Source: Phaeobacter italicus (GTDB lineage Bacteria; Pseudomonadota; Alphaproteobacteria; Rhodobacterales; Rhodobacteraceae). Taken from it: a stretch of DNA of 64,000 nt. The stretch spans positions 248,001 through 312,000 of the forward strand of contig NZ_CVRM01000011.1 of the NCBI RefSeq assembly GCF_001258055.1. The letters run 5' to 3'. Below the pieces are notes generated by a model. It saw nothing but the letters and a program-made list of their open reading frames with translations. It ran no database searches and was not told the DNA's origin. Made by a program: the position numbers and the translations under genes. Below, in pieces: positions 54,770-64,000 of the stretch (the stretch's first letter is position 1; every line of letters begins with the position of its first letter).

Positions 54770-56662
54770 TTACTGTTTTGCGTAGCCAAGGCCCTGCAGC
54801 GCGGTGGTGATCTCGTCGAGGATCGCGGGATCATCAATGGTCGCGGGCATCTTCCACGGGGTGCCATCTGCGATGTTCACCATCGTGCCGCGCAGGATCT
54901 TGCCAGAGCGGGTCTTGGGCAGGCGATCAACGACACAGGCCAGTTTGAACGCAGCCACCGGCCCGATTTTTTCGCGCACCAGTTTGACGACCTGTGAAAC
55001 GACATCCTCATGGGCGGTTTCGCAGCCTGAGTTGAGGCAGAGAAAGCCCACAGGCATCTGCCCCTTGAGACTGTCAGAAACACCGATCACTGCGCATTCG
55101 GCGACATCGGGGTGCCCTGCAAGCACTTCCTCCATCGCGCCGGTGGACAGGCGATGACCTGCGACGTTGATGACATCATCGGTGCGCGCCATGATGTAGA
55201 GATAGCCATCCTCGTCCTTCATGCCCGCATCGCCCGTTTCGTAATATCCGGGAAAGGTGTTGAGGTAGCTTTTCTTGAACCGCTCTTCGGCGTTCCATAG
55301 GGTCGGCAGGGTGCCCGGAGGCAGCGGCAGTTTCACCGCAATCGCGCCCAGTTCGCCGGCCGCGACCGGATTGCCGCCCTCATCAAGGATCTCCACGTCG
55401 TAGCCGGGCATTGGCACAGCGGGGGAACCGAGTTTGGTCGGAAGTTCCTCGATGCCCAGCGGGTTCGCCGCGATCGACCAGCCGGTTTCTGTCTGCCACC
55501 AGTGGTCGACCACCGGCACCTGCAGCTGTTCCTGCGCCCAGGTGATGGTGTCGGGATCCGCGCGCTCCCCCGCCAGATACACCTGCTCAAGGCAGCTGAG
55601 GTCGTATTTCTTGACGTACTCGCCCTTGGGGTCCTCGCGTTTCACGGCGCGGAAGGCGGTGGGCGCAGTGAAGAAGCTTTTGACCTTATGCTCCGAGATC
55701 ACCCGCCAGAAGGTGCCCGCATCAGGGGTGCCCACGGGCTTGCCCTCGAACACGATGGTGGTGTTGCCATGAATGAGCGGCCCGTAGCAGATATAGCTGT
55801 GGCCCACGACCCAGCCCACATCGGACGCGGCCCAGAACACATCGCCGGGATCGACGTTGTAGATGTTTTTCATGGTCCAGTTCAGCGCCACCAACTGACC
55901 CGCGGTGTGACGGATCACCCCCTTGGGCTGGCCCGTGGTGCCAGAGGTGTAGAGGATATAAGAGGGGTGGTTGCCCTCGACCGGGACACATTCGGCTGGC
56001 TCCACGCCGTACTGAAAACCGTGCCAGTTCACATCGCGGCCCGGCACCAGCTCTGCGACTTCCTGTTCGCGTTGGAAGATCACGCAGAAGTCGGGCTTGT
56101 GGGTGGCGAGGTCGATCGCGCCATCCAGCAGCGGTTTGTAGTGCACCGTGCGGCCCGGCTCCAAACCGCAGGAGGCAGCGATGATCGCCTTGGGTTTGGC
56201 GTCGTCAATCCGCACGGCCAGTTCGTTTGCGGCAAATCCACCAAAGACCACCGAGTGCACCGCGCCAAGGCGGGCGCAGGCGAGCATCGCCTCAAGGGCC
56301 TCTGGGATCATCGGCATGTAGATGATGACCCGGTCACCTTTTTCAACACCTTTTGCGCGCAGGGCACCGGCCAAGGTGGCGACGCGATTGCGCAATTCGA
56401 CGTAGGAGATTTCACGCTTGGTCTGGGTGATGGGGCTGTCGTAAATGATCGCGGTCTGCTCTCCGCGGCCCTGTTCGACGTGGCGGTCAACAGCGTTGTA
56501 GCAGGTGTTGACCTTGGCATCTGCGAACCATTCGTAGAGGCCATCGCCTTTGTCGGTCAGGGCCTTTGTCGGGGCGCTGTCCCAGCTGATTGCCTTGGCT
56601 GCTTCCATCCAGAACTGTTCGGGGTTGGCTTTCCAGCTCTCATAGACCTCAGAATACGACAT
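54770..56662 (-). CDS. prpE: Propionyl-CoA synthetase
   Basis: A 630-residue acyl-CoA synthetase that activates propionate with ATP and CoA. SYSEVYESWKANPEQFW is the typical PrpE N-terminus. The AMP-binding core is YILYTSGTTGQPKGVIR, followed by VVDHWWQTETGWSI, GYYETGDAGMKDEDGYLYIMARTDDVINVAGHRLS and the CoA-site Lys in KTRSGKILRGTM. Its length fits PrpE (about 630), unlike Acs (about 650). The start has GAGGAGGAACC before ATG. TTTGCAAA palindromes precede it. Confidence 0.93.
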   Translation of the reverse strand: MSYSEVYESWKANPEQFWMEAAKAISWDSAPTKALTDKGDGLYEWFADAKVNTCYNAVDRHVEQGRGEQTAIIYDSPITQTKREISYVELRNRVATLAGALRAKGVEKGDRVIIYMPMIPEALEAMLACARLGAVHSVVFGGFAANELAVRIDDAKPKAIIAASCGLEPGRTVHYKPLLDGAIDLATHKPDFCVIFQREQEVAELVPGRDVNWHGFQYGVEPAECVPVEGNHPSYILYTSGTTGQPKGVIRHTAGQLVALNWTMKNIYNVDPGDVFWAASDVGWVVGHSYICYGPLIHGNTTIVFEGKPVGTPDAGTFWRVISEHKVKSFFTAPTAFRAVKREDPKGEYVKKYDLSCLEQVYLAGERADPDTITWAQEQLQVPVVDHWWQTETGWSIAANPLGIEELPTKLGSPAVPMPGYDVEILDEGGNPVAAGELGAIAVKLPLPPGTLPTLWNAEERFKKSYLNTFPGYYETGDAGMKDEDGYLYIMARTDDVINVAGHRLSTGAMEEVLAGHPDVAECAVIGVSDSLKGQMPVGFLCLNSGCETAHEDVVSQVVKLVREKIGPVAAFKLACVVDRLPKTRSGKILRGTMVNIADGTPWKMPATIDDPAILDEITTALQGLGYAKQ

Positions 56663-56778
56663 GGTTCCTCCTCCTCGTCCTTGAGCCGAGTTAGGACCAT
56701 GGCGCGGGATCGGGCAAGCTCCGGAAGGGACGTCGCGTCAGATTGGCGCAATTTATTTGCAGAATTTGACGTTTCAGC

Positions 56779-56870
56779 CTTGCAAAGTTTTGCAAACCAC
56801 TTCGGTTAGCGCAAGTTTACAGCAAGACGGGGCAGAGTTTGCAAACTCCGCCCCGATTGGTTGGCAAACC
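56779..56870. promoter_or_regulatory. TTTGCAAA operator cluster upstream of prpE
   Basis: CTTGCAAA is at 56779-56786, TTTGCAAA at 56789-56796, TTTGCAAA within GTTTGCAAAC at 56837-56846, and a variant TTGGCAAA at 56861-56868. The third is the core of a 26-base near-palindrome, 56829-56854. TTTGCAAA is the motif of the ScfR-family propionyl-CoA regulator PccR of Rhodobacter (from memory of the literature), so propionate control of prpE is likely. Confidence 0.65.
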
Positions 56871-56935
56871 AGACAGCTGCGCTTCTTCACTGTGTACAGC
56901 CTGTGATTCTGCGCTGTTCGCGCCCCGAAACGCGC

Positions 56936-59224
<2,289 letters not shown>

Positions 59225-59459
59225 TGGAATGAATGTCCTCAGGGGCTCCAGAGACTTTAGTTTAGTGTTAAACGACTTTTTACGTCAGGGAAACCACCGA
59301 TTGCGACACGCGTGATCGTGGGATGGCGTGGATCTGGGGGCAGGCGGTTACCCGCCGCGAGGGCATGGCAGAAATTGCTGATGCAGGGCTTCACCTTCCC
59401 CCCGTGCTATCGTTATTCTGCGTCATCTTGACCAGATGATCAAAAATCGGGGAATCGCC

Positions 59460-59852
59460 ATGAGCCTGAAAGACGCCGCAGCCGCCGTACGCGAAAACGC
59501 GCACGCACCCTATTCCAACTTCAAGGTCGGCGCAGCCATCCGTGCGGCCTCTGGCAAGGTCTATGTGGGCTGCAATGTTGAAAACGTCGCCTATCCAGAA
59601 GGCACCTGTGCCGAAGCCGGGGCAATTGCCGCAATGGTGGCGGCAGGTGAAACCAAGCTGGAAGCCGCCTATGTGATCGCTGATTGCCCAAGCCCCATTC
59701 CGCCCTGTGGCGGTTGCCGCCAGAAACTGGCCGAATTCGGTGCGGCCGATGCCGAGGTGACGCTGGCCACCACGGATGGGGCCGAACAGGTCACCACGAT
59801 TGGGGCGCTGCTGCCGGGTGCCTTTGGTGCGGACCACATGGAGCGGAGCTGA
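59460..59852 (+). CDS. cdd: Cytidine deaminase
   Basis: A 130-residue zinc enzyme that deaminates cytidine to uridine. The signature CNVENVAYPEGTCAEAGAI has the proton-shuttle Glu, and PCGGCRQKLAEFG has the two zinc cysteines. This is the homotetrameric T-CDA size. GGGGA precedes ATG 59460. It is the first gene of cdd-deoA-deoB-upp. Confidence 0.95.
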   Translation: MSLKDAAAAVRENAHAPYSNFKVGAAIRAASGKVYVGCNVENVAYPEGTCAEAGAIAAMVAAGETKLEAAYVIADCPSPIPPCGGCRQKLAEFGAADAEVTLATTDGAEQVTTIGALLPGAFGADHMERS

Positions 59853-59855
59853 GCC

Positions 59856-61166
59856 ATGGACGCACGCGCCATCATTGCTGCTCTGCGGCAGGGAAAGACA
59901 CCAAGCGACGCTGAGATGCGCTGGTTTGCCGAAGGTTTGGCAAATGGTCAGGTCAGCGACGCGCAAGCAGGTGCCTTTGCGATGGCCGTTTGCTTGCAGG
60001 GGTTGGACGTAGAGGCACGCCGTGCCCTCACGCTGGCCATGCGGGACAGTGGCGATGTGCTGCAATGGGATCTGGATGGTCCCGTCCTCGACAAGCATTC
60101 TACCGGCGGTGTCGGGGATTGCGTGTCGCTTCTGCTGGCACCTGCGCTGGCAGAATGCGGGGCTTATGTCCCGATGATCTCTGGCCGCGGTCTGGGCCAC
60201 ACGGGCGGAACGCTAGATAAGATGGAGGCGATCCCGGGCGTCAGCACGCAGGTGTCGCAGGATGCACTGCAGGCGATGATGCGCGATGTGGGCTGTGCGA
60301 TCGTGGGCGCAACTGCGCAGATCGCCCCGGCCGACAAGCGGCTTTATGCGATCCGGGATGTGACAGCGACGGTCGAGAGCCTTGATCTGATCACCGCTTC
60401 GATCCTGTCCAAGAAGCTTGCCGCCGGGACGGATGCGCTGGTGCTTGATGTTAAGCTAGGCAGCGGAGCGTTCATGAAAACACGCGCCGAGGCTGAAGCA
60501 TTGGCGCGCAGTCTGAGCGAGACCGCAAATGCGGCAGGTTGCCGAACCTCTGCATTGATCACGGATATGAACCAGCCGTTGGCCCCGGCGCTTGGCAATG
60601 CGCTTGAGGTGGCCGAGGTCGTGCGCATCCTGACCGGGCAGGGGGGGCGCGACAGCGCCCTGGCGCGATTGACCGAAGTCCAAGGTGGTGTCCTGCTTGC
60701 CCATGGTGGCCTTGCCTTGGATCCCGAAGACGGGGCCGCGAAAATTCGCGCAGCAATTGCCAGCGGTGCGGTGGCGGACAGGTTTGCGCGCATGGTGGCG
60801 GCGATGGGCGGACCTGCGGATTTTGCGACGACATGGCAGAGCGTCCTGCCAGAGGCCCCGGTCAGGCGCCCTGTTCTGGCCGAAACGGCGGGCTATGTTT
60901 CCGCAATCGAAGGTGAGGCGCTTGGTCTTGCCGTTGTCCGTCTTGGAGGCGGTCGCATGGTCGAAAGCGATATCGTGGATCCGGCTGTCGGCCTCGCCGA
61001 GTTGGCGCCACTGGGGGCACAGCTGTCCCGAGGTGGGGTGATCGGCGTCGTCCATGCCGCTGACGAGGCTGCAGCCGACATCGCAGAGAAAAGCCTGCGG
61101 GCAGCCTATACGCTGTCGCAAACGGCTCCGGTTGTGCCTTCGCTCATCCATGAGAGGATTTCCTGA
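59856..61166 (+). CDS. deoA: Thymidine phosphorylase
   Basis: A 436-residue enzyme that cleaves thymidine and deoxyuridine with phosphate to the base and deoxyribose 1-phosphate. Diagnostic motifs are VLDKHSTGGVGDCVSLLLAP, SGRGLGHTGGTLDKMEAIPG and LVLDVKLGSGAFMKT. It starts 4 bases after cdd, and its TGA overlaps the deoB start (TGATG), so the operon is translationally coupled. Confidence 0.95.
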   Translation: MDARAIIAALRQGKTPSDAEMRWFAEGLANGQVSDAQAGAFAMAVCLQGLDVEARRALTLAMRDSGDVLQWDLDGPVLDKHSTGGVGDCVSLLLAPALAECGAYVPMISGRGLGHTGGTLDKMEAIPGVSTQVSQDALQAMMRDVGCAIVGATAQIAPADKRLYAIRDVTATVESLDLITASILSKKLAAGTDALVLDVKLGSGAFMKTRAEAEALARSLSETANAAGCRTSALITDMNQPLAPALGNALEVAEVVRILTGQGGRDSALARLTEVQGGVLLAHGGLALDPEDGAAKIRAAIASGAVADRFARMVAAMGGPADFATTWQSVLPEAPVRRPVLAETAGYVSAIEGEALGLAVVRLGGGRMVESDIVDPAVGLAELAPLGAQLSRGGVIGVVHAADEAAADIAEKSLRAAYTLSQTAPVVPSLIHERIS

Positions 61167-62386
61167 TGGCCCGTGCCTTTCTTGTCGTGATGGATTCCGT
61201 GGGCATCGGTGGTGCCCCTGATGCAGGGCAGTATTTCAACGGCGACTTGGCCGATCTGGGTGCCAATACACTGGCGCATATCGCCCAAGCCTGTGCGGCT
61301 GGACTGGCCGAGGAGGGGCGCAGTGGCCCTTTGCGGTTGCCGACCCTTGATGCACTTGGGCTGGGGGCGGCTGTGGCGCAGGCTTCTGCAGTGCCCTGTC
61401 CCGATCTCGGCGCAGGCAAACGGGCGCCGATGGGCCGTTGGGGGGCTGCGGTTGAGCAGAGCCGGGGCAAGGACACGCCGTCTGGCCATTGGGAACTGGC
61501 GGGCCTGCCGGTGCCGTGGGATTGGTGTTATTTTCCTGACAAGACCCCCGCCTTTCCAGACGATCTGGTCGCACATGTCTGCAATGCGGCCGGAACCGAT
61601 GCGATCCTTGGCAATTGTCACGCCTCGGGTACGGCGATCATCGCAGAGCACGGGGCAGCGCATATGAAGAGCGGCCAGCCGATTTGTTATACCTCTGCGG
61701 ATAGTGTCTTTCAGATCGCGGCCCATGAAGAAACATTTGGCCTTGAGCGGTTGCTGGCGCTTTGTGAGGCGGTAGCGCCTTACCTGCATGCGATGAAGGT
61801 TGGTCGGGTGATTGCGCGCCCCTTCGTCGGTGACGCCGAAAGCGGCTTTAGCCGCACGACGAACCGGCGCGATTATGCGATTACACCGCCGGCTCCGATT
61901 CTGACCAACTGGGTGCAGGACGCGGGGCGCACCGTCCACGGCATTGGCAAAATTGGTGACATCTTCTCCATGCAGGGGATTGATACCCTCGCCAAGGGCG
62001 ACGACGCCACCCTGATGGCGCATCTCCATGACGCCGTAGAGCAGGCCGAAGAGGGCAGCCTGACCTTCGCCAATTTCGTCGAGTTCGACAGCCTGTACGG
62101 CCACCGCCGCGACATCTCGGGCTATGCTCGCGCGTTGGAGTGGTTTGACGCCGAGATTGCGGCGCTCTTGCCGAAGCTGCGCGATGGCGATCTCTTGGTT
62201 CTTACTGCAGATCACGGCAATGATCCCTCTTGGCCGGGCACCGATCACACCCGTGAGCAGGTTCCTGTCCTGATGGCAGGCAGGGGCAGCGGGCCTTTGG
62301 GACGTCTGGGTTTTGTCGATGTGGCCGCAACCGTTGCCGCGCATCTGGAGGTGCCGTCTGCCGGGCCTGGCCGTTCGGTGCTTTGA
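61166..62386 (+). CDS. deoB: Phosphopentomutase
   Basis: A 406-residue alkaline-phosphatase-fold enzyme that converts (deoxy)ribose 1-phosphate to the 5-phosphate. MARAFLVVMDSVGIGGAPDA at the start has the first Mn ligand Asp, GKDTPSGHWELAG carries the catalytic Thr, and LVLTADHGNDPSWPGTDHTRE holds the later metal ligands. Between deoB and upp is a large hairpin. Confidence 0.95.
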   Translation: MARAFLVVMDSVGIGGAPDAGQYFNGDLADLGANTLAHIAQACAAGLAEEGRSGPLRLPTLDALGLGAAVAQASAVPCPDLGAGKRAPMGRWGAAVEQSRGKDTPSGHWELAGLPVPWDWCYFPDKTPAFPDDLVAHVCNAAGTDAILGNCHASGTAIIAEHGAAHMKSGQPICYTSADSVFQIAAHEETFGLERLLALCEAVAPYLHAMKVGRVIARPFVGDAESGFSRTTNRRDYAITPPAPILTNWVQDAGRTVHGIGKIGDIFSMQGIDTLAKGDDATLMAHLHDAVEQAEEGSLTFANFVEFDSLYGHRRDISGYARALEWFDAEIAALLPKLRDGDLLVLTADHGNDPSWPGTDHTREQVPVLMAGRGSGPLGRLGFVDVAATVAAHLEVPSAGPGRSVL

Positions 62387-62422
62387 TCGGGCCTGACGCC
62401 GCAGGTTTCCCCGCAGAGATCC

Positions 62423-62453
62423 GCAGATTTGCCGAAAATTTCGGCAGATCTGC
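62423..62453 (+). other. Strong intercistronic hairpin between deoB and upp
   Basis: GCAGATTTGCCGAAA at 62423-62437 pairs with TTTCGGCAGATCTGC at 62439-62453 with one G-T wobble. There is no T-run, so it is an attenuator or stabiliser rather than a full terminator. Confidence 0.65.
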
Positions 62454-62513
62454 CTTGCCCCTCTGTGGCCCCAAGGACTATGAGAGTTTGATTTTGCCTG
62501 AAAGGAGCGCCCT

Positions 62514-63146
62514 ATGTCCGAACATCTGACCGTCGTTGATCATCCGCTGGTGCAGCACAAGCTGACCCTGATGCGCGACAAGGGCACATCGACTGCCGGG
62601 TTCCGCCGTCTGCTGCGTGAAATCACCCAGCTGCTGGCCTATGAGATCACCCGCGAGATGCCGCTGACCACCACCACCATCGACACGCCGATGGAAGAAA
62701 TGGAAGCGCCGATCCTGGCGGGCAAGAAGCTGGCTCTGGTTTCGATCCTGCGCGCAGGCAACGGTATGCTTGACGGCGTTCTGGAATTGATCCCGTCTGC
62801 GCGTGTGGGCTTTGTGGGTCTGTACCGTGACGAGGAAACACTGCAGCCGGTTCAATACTACTTCAAGGCGCCTGAGGGTCTGAAGGATCGCACTGTCATC
62901 GCTGTTGACCCGATGCTTGCCACCGGCAACAGCTCGGCCGCTGCGATTGATCTGCTGAAAGAGGCCGGCGCAAATGATATCCGCTTCCTCTGCTTGCTGG
63001 CGTCCCCTGAAGGTGTCGCGCTGATGAAAGAAAAGCACCCGGACGTGCCGATCGTGACGGCCTCTCTGGATCGTCAGCTGAACGAAAAGGGCTACATCCT
63101 GCCCGGTCTCGGCGACGCAGGCGACCGGATGTTCGGCACCAAGTAA
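62514..63146 (+). CDS. upp: Uracil phosphoribosyltransferase
   Basis: A 210-residue salvage enzyme that makes UMP from uracil and [29 protein letters not shown] is the family start, and [25 protein letters not shown] is the PRPP-binding loop. [13 protein letters not shown] ends the protein. Deaminated cytidine reaches it as uracil via the upstream genes. An AAAGGAG site precedes the ATG. Confidence 0.96.
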   Translation: MSEHLTVVDHPLVQHKLTLMRDKGTSTAGFRRLLREITQLLAYEITREMPLTTTTIDTPMEEMEAPILAGKKLALVSILRAGNGMLDGVLELIPSARVGFVGLYRDEETLQPVQYYFKAPEGLKDRTVIAVDPMLATGNSSAAAIDLLKEAGANDIRFLCLLASPEGVALMKEKHPDVPIVTASLDRQLNEKGYILPGLGDAGDRMFGTK

Positions 63147-63223
63147 TGCGGTGCCAGCGGTTCGCGGGACCTGCCGTTGGCCAACGGTGCCGCGAGCCAC
63201 TGATGCTCGGCATTTGATATTGC

Positions 63224-63252
63224 GGGCGCTCCGGTATCGGGGCGCCTTTTTT
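63224..63252 (+). terminator. Rho-independent terminator of the cdd-deo-upp operon
   Basis: GGCGC at 63225-63229 pairs with GCGCC at 63242-63246 and six T residues follow. Confidence 0.75.
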
Positions 63253-63411
63253 CGTGACGGGGCGTCCGGCAAACTGCCATCGCACCGGATGCGGGCCCTC
63301 GTCCGACAGCGTGCAGGATCCCACTGACTTCTTTCATAAATTCCCAGAGCGTCAGCTTTACTAAGAATTCGTTTTCGGGCATCATGCCGCCATATATTGT
63401 GGGGCCTTCTG

Positions 63412-64000
63412 ATGATGCTTACTAGAATTATTGCAAGTGCATTGCTCGCCGCAGCAGGATTTGCTGCATTTGGAGCGGGCTCTGCGGCGGCCCAGTCGGC
63501 CCGAGAAGCCGCCACTCCGGCAGAGTTCCCGCCTGCCTCCTTTTCCGGCAAACAATATGTCGATAGCCGTGGTTGCGTGTTTATTCGGGCAGGGATTGAC
63601 GGCAATGTCACGTGGATTCCGCGAGTGACGCGCAGTCGCAAGCAGCTCTGTGGGTTCCAGCCGACCCAGATTGCAGCCGATGACGCCGCGCCAAAGGCTG
63701 TGGTCCCACCAACCGCAGAGTTGATCACTCTGCCCGAGGGGCAGCGTGCCAATGATCCGGTCGTGGCTGATGGAGGCAGCGTTGCGCCGTCAGAACCCGT
63801 GCCAACGCCCACAGCACCCCGCGTGGTGACGACAACGAAGCCCCAGCGCGAACCGGCACGGGTGGCAAAACCCATTCCCGTCCGCACCGCAAAGGCAAGC
63901 CCGCGACGCCCACGCCCTGCCTATAACGACGCCTATCGCCGGGATGACGTGCCGCTGACGATCCTCACGCCGAACTGGTCGTCTGGCCCTTGCGAAGGCG
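63412..64000 (+). CDS. Exported Pro/Ala-rich protein, probably SPOR-domain type, cut by the window end
   Basis: The frame starts at ATG 63412 (or 63415) and is open to the right edge, so at least 196 residues are encoded. A signal peptide is clear (RIIASALLAAAGFAAFGAGSAAA, cleavage near residue 26). A conserved-looking block follows, SGKQYVDSRGCVFIRAGIDGNVTWIPRVT, with Cys in GCVF and LCGF. The rest is a proline- and alanine-rich linker. Such architecture is seen in roseobacter SPOR-domain proteins, but the SPOR domain would lie beyond the edge, so this is provisional. Confidence 0.7.
   Translation, partial: MMLTRIIASALLAAAGFAAFGAGSAAAQSAREAATPAEFPPASFSGKQYVDSRGCVFIRAGIDGNVTWIPRVTRSRKQLCGFQPTQIAADDAAPKAVVPPTAELITLPEGQRANDPVVADGGSVAPSEPVPTPTAPRVVTTTKPQREPARVAKPIPVRTAKASPRRPRPAYNDAYRRDDVPLTILTPNWSSGPCEG

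Overview
The window is high-GC DNA (mostly above 60% by eye) from an alphaproteobacterium, most probably a marine Rhodobacteraceae of the roseobacter group (Phaeobacter/Ruegeria/Leisingera-like). This is inferred from the protein sequences and from familiar roseobacter arrangements: metF facing metR, putA facing an Lrp-type putR, a small two-helix protein often mislabelled CTP synthetase, and a TetR-PspA-YiaAB block. No phage, plasmid, CRISPR or rRNA is visible. Most of it is chromosomal housekeeping.

Layout. 1-7 kb: end of an endonuclease/exonuclease/phosphatase-family protein, a DEAD-box helicase, a Fur/Mur regulator, an FAD amine oxidoreductase, a DMT permease, enolase with two LacI-type operators, and a MEKHLA-domain protein. 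7-10 kb: a small possible lipoprotein, then a coupled minus-strand operon (nucleoside hydrolase, GrpB-like, GNAT). 10-20 kb: a minus-strand polyamine/amino-acid cluster. It holds a His/polar amino-acid ABC transporter (ATPase with a TTG start, binding protein, two permeases, one apparently with an ATT start), two glutamine-synthetase-like ligases, a class I glutamine amidotransferase, an FAD oxidase and a DegT-type PLP enzyme. Three TTGATCAA palindromes mark this cluster. 20-26 kb: two TerB-like proteins coupled to a PhnD-like protein, DUF1330 and YHS proteins, and valS. 26-33 kb: an Lrp regulator facing an ornithine/lysine decarboxylase, an orphan form II CoxL-type molybdoenzyme, a DUF2235 hydrolase, a 261-bp MITE-like insertion, then GNAT and thioesterase genes. 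33-42 kb: metF/metR with a perfect MetR box, suhB, a rhomboid protease, putA/putR and a TPR protein. 42-50 kb: tRNA-Leu(UAA) behind a tandemly duplicated promoter, a CHASE hybrid histidine kinase, a soluble PAS chemoreceptor, small membrane proteins, an alpha/beta hydrolase, and TetR/PspA/YiaAB with four copies of one operator. 50-64 kb: glyA, nadK, an amidase, prpE with TTTGCAAA operators, maeB, the pyrimidine salvage operon cdd-deoA-deoB-upp, and the start of a secreted protein cut by the window edge.

How it fits together. Ornithine decarboxylase could supply putrescine. The glutamylation and oxidation cluster with its transporter could import and degrade polyamines or related amines. PutA feeds proline to glutamate. 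MaeB, PrpE and enolase sit around central carbon metabolism, each of the latter two with its own operator type. The cdd-deo-upp operon and the nucleoside hydrolase recycle nucleosides.

The most unusual observations are the MITE that split a DUF2235-GNAT operon without destroying either the stop codon or the ribosome binding site, the ATT start codon, a low-GC insert inside valS, and the repeated operator families.
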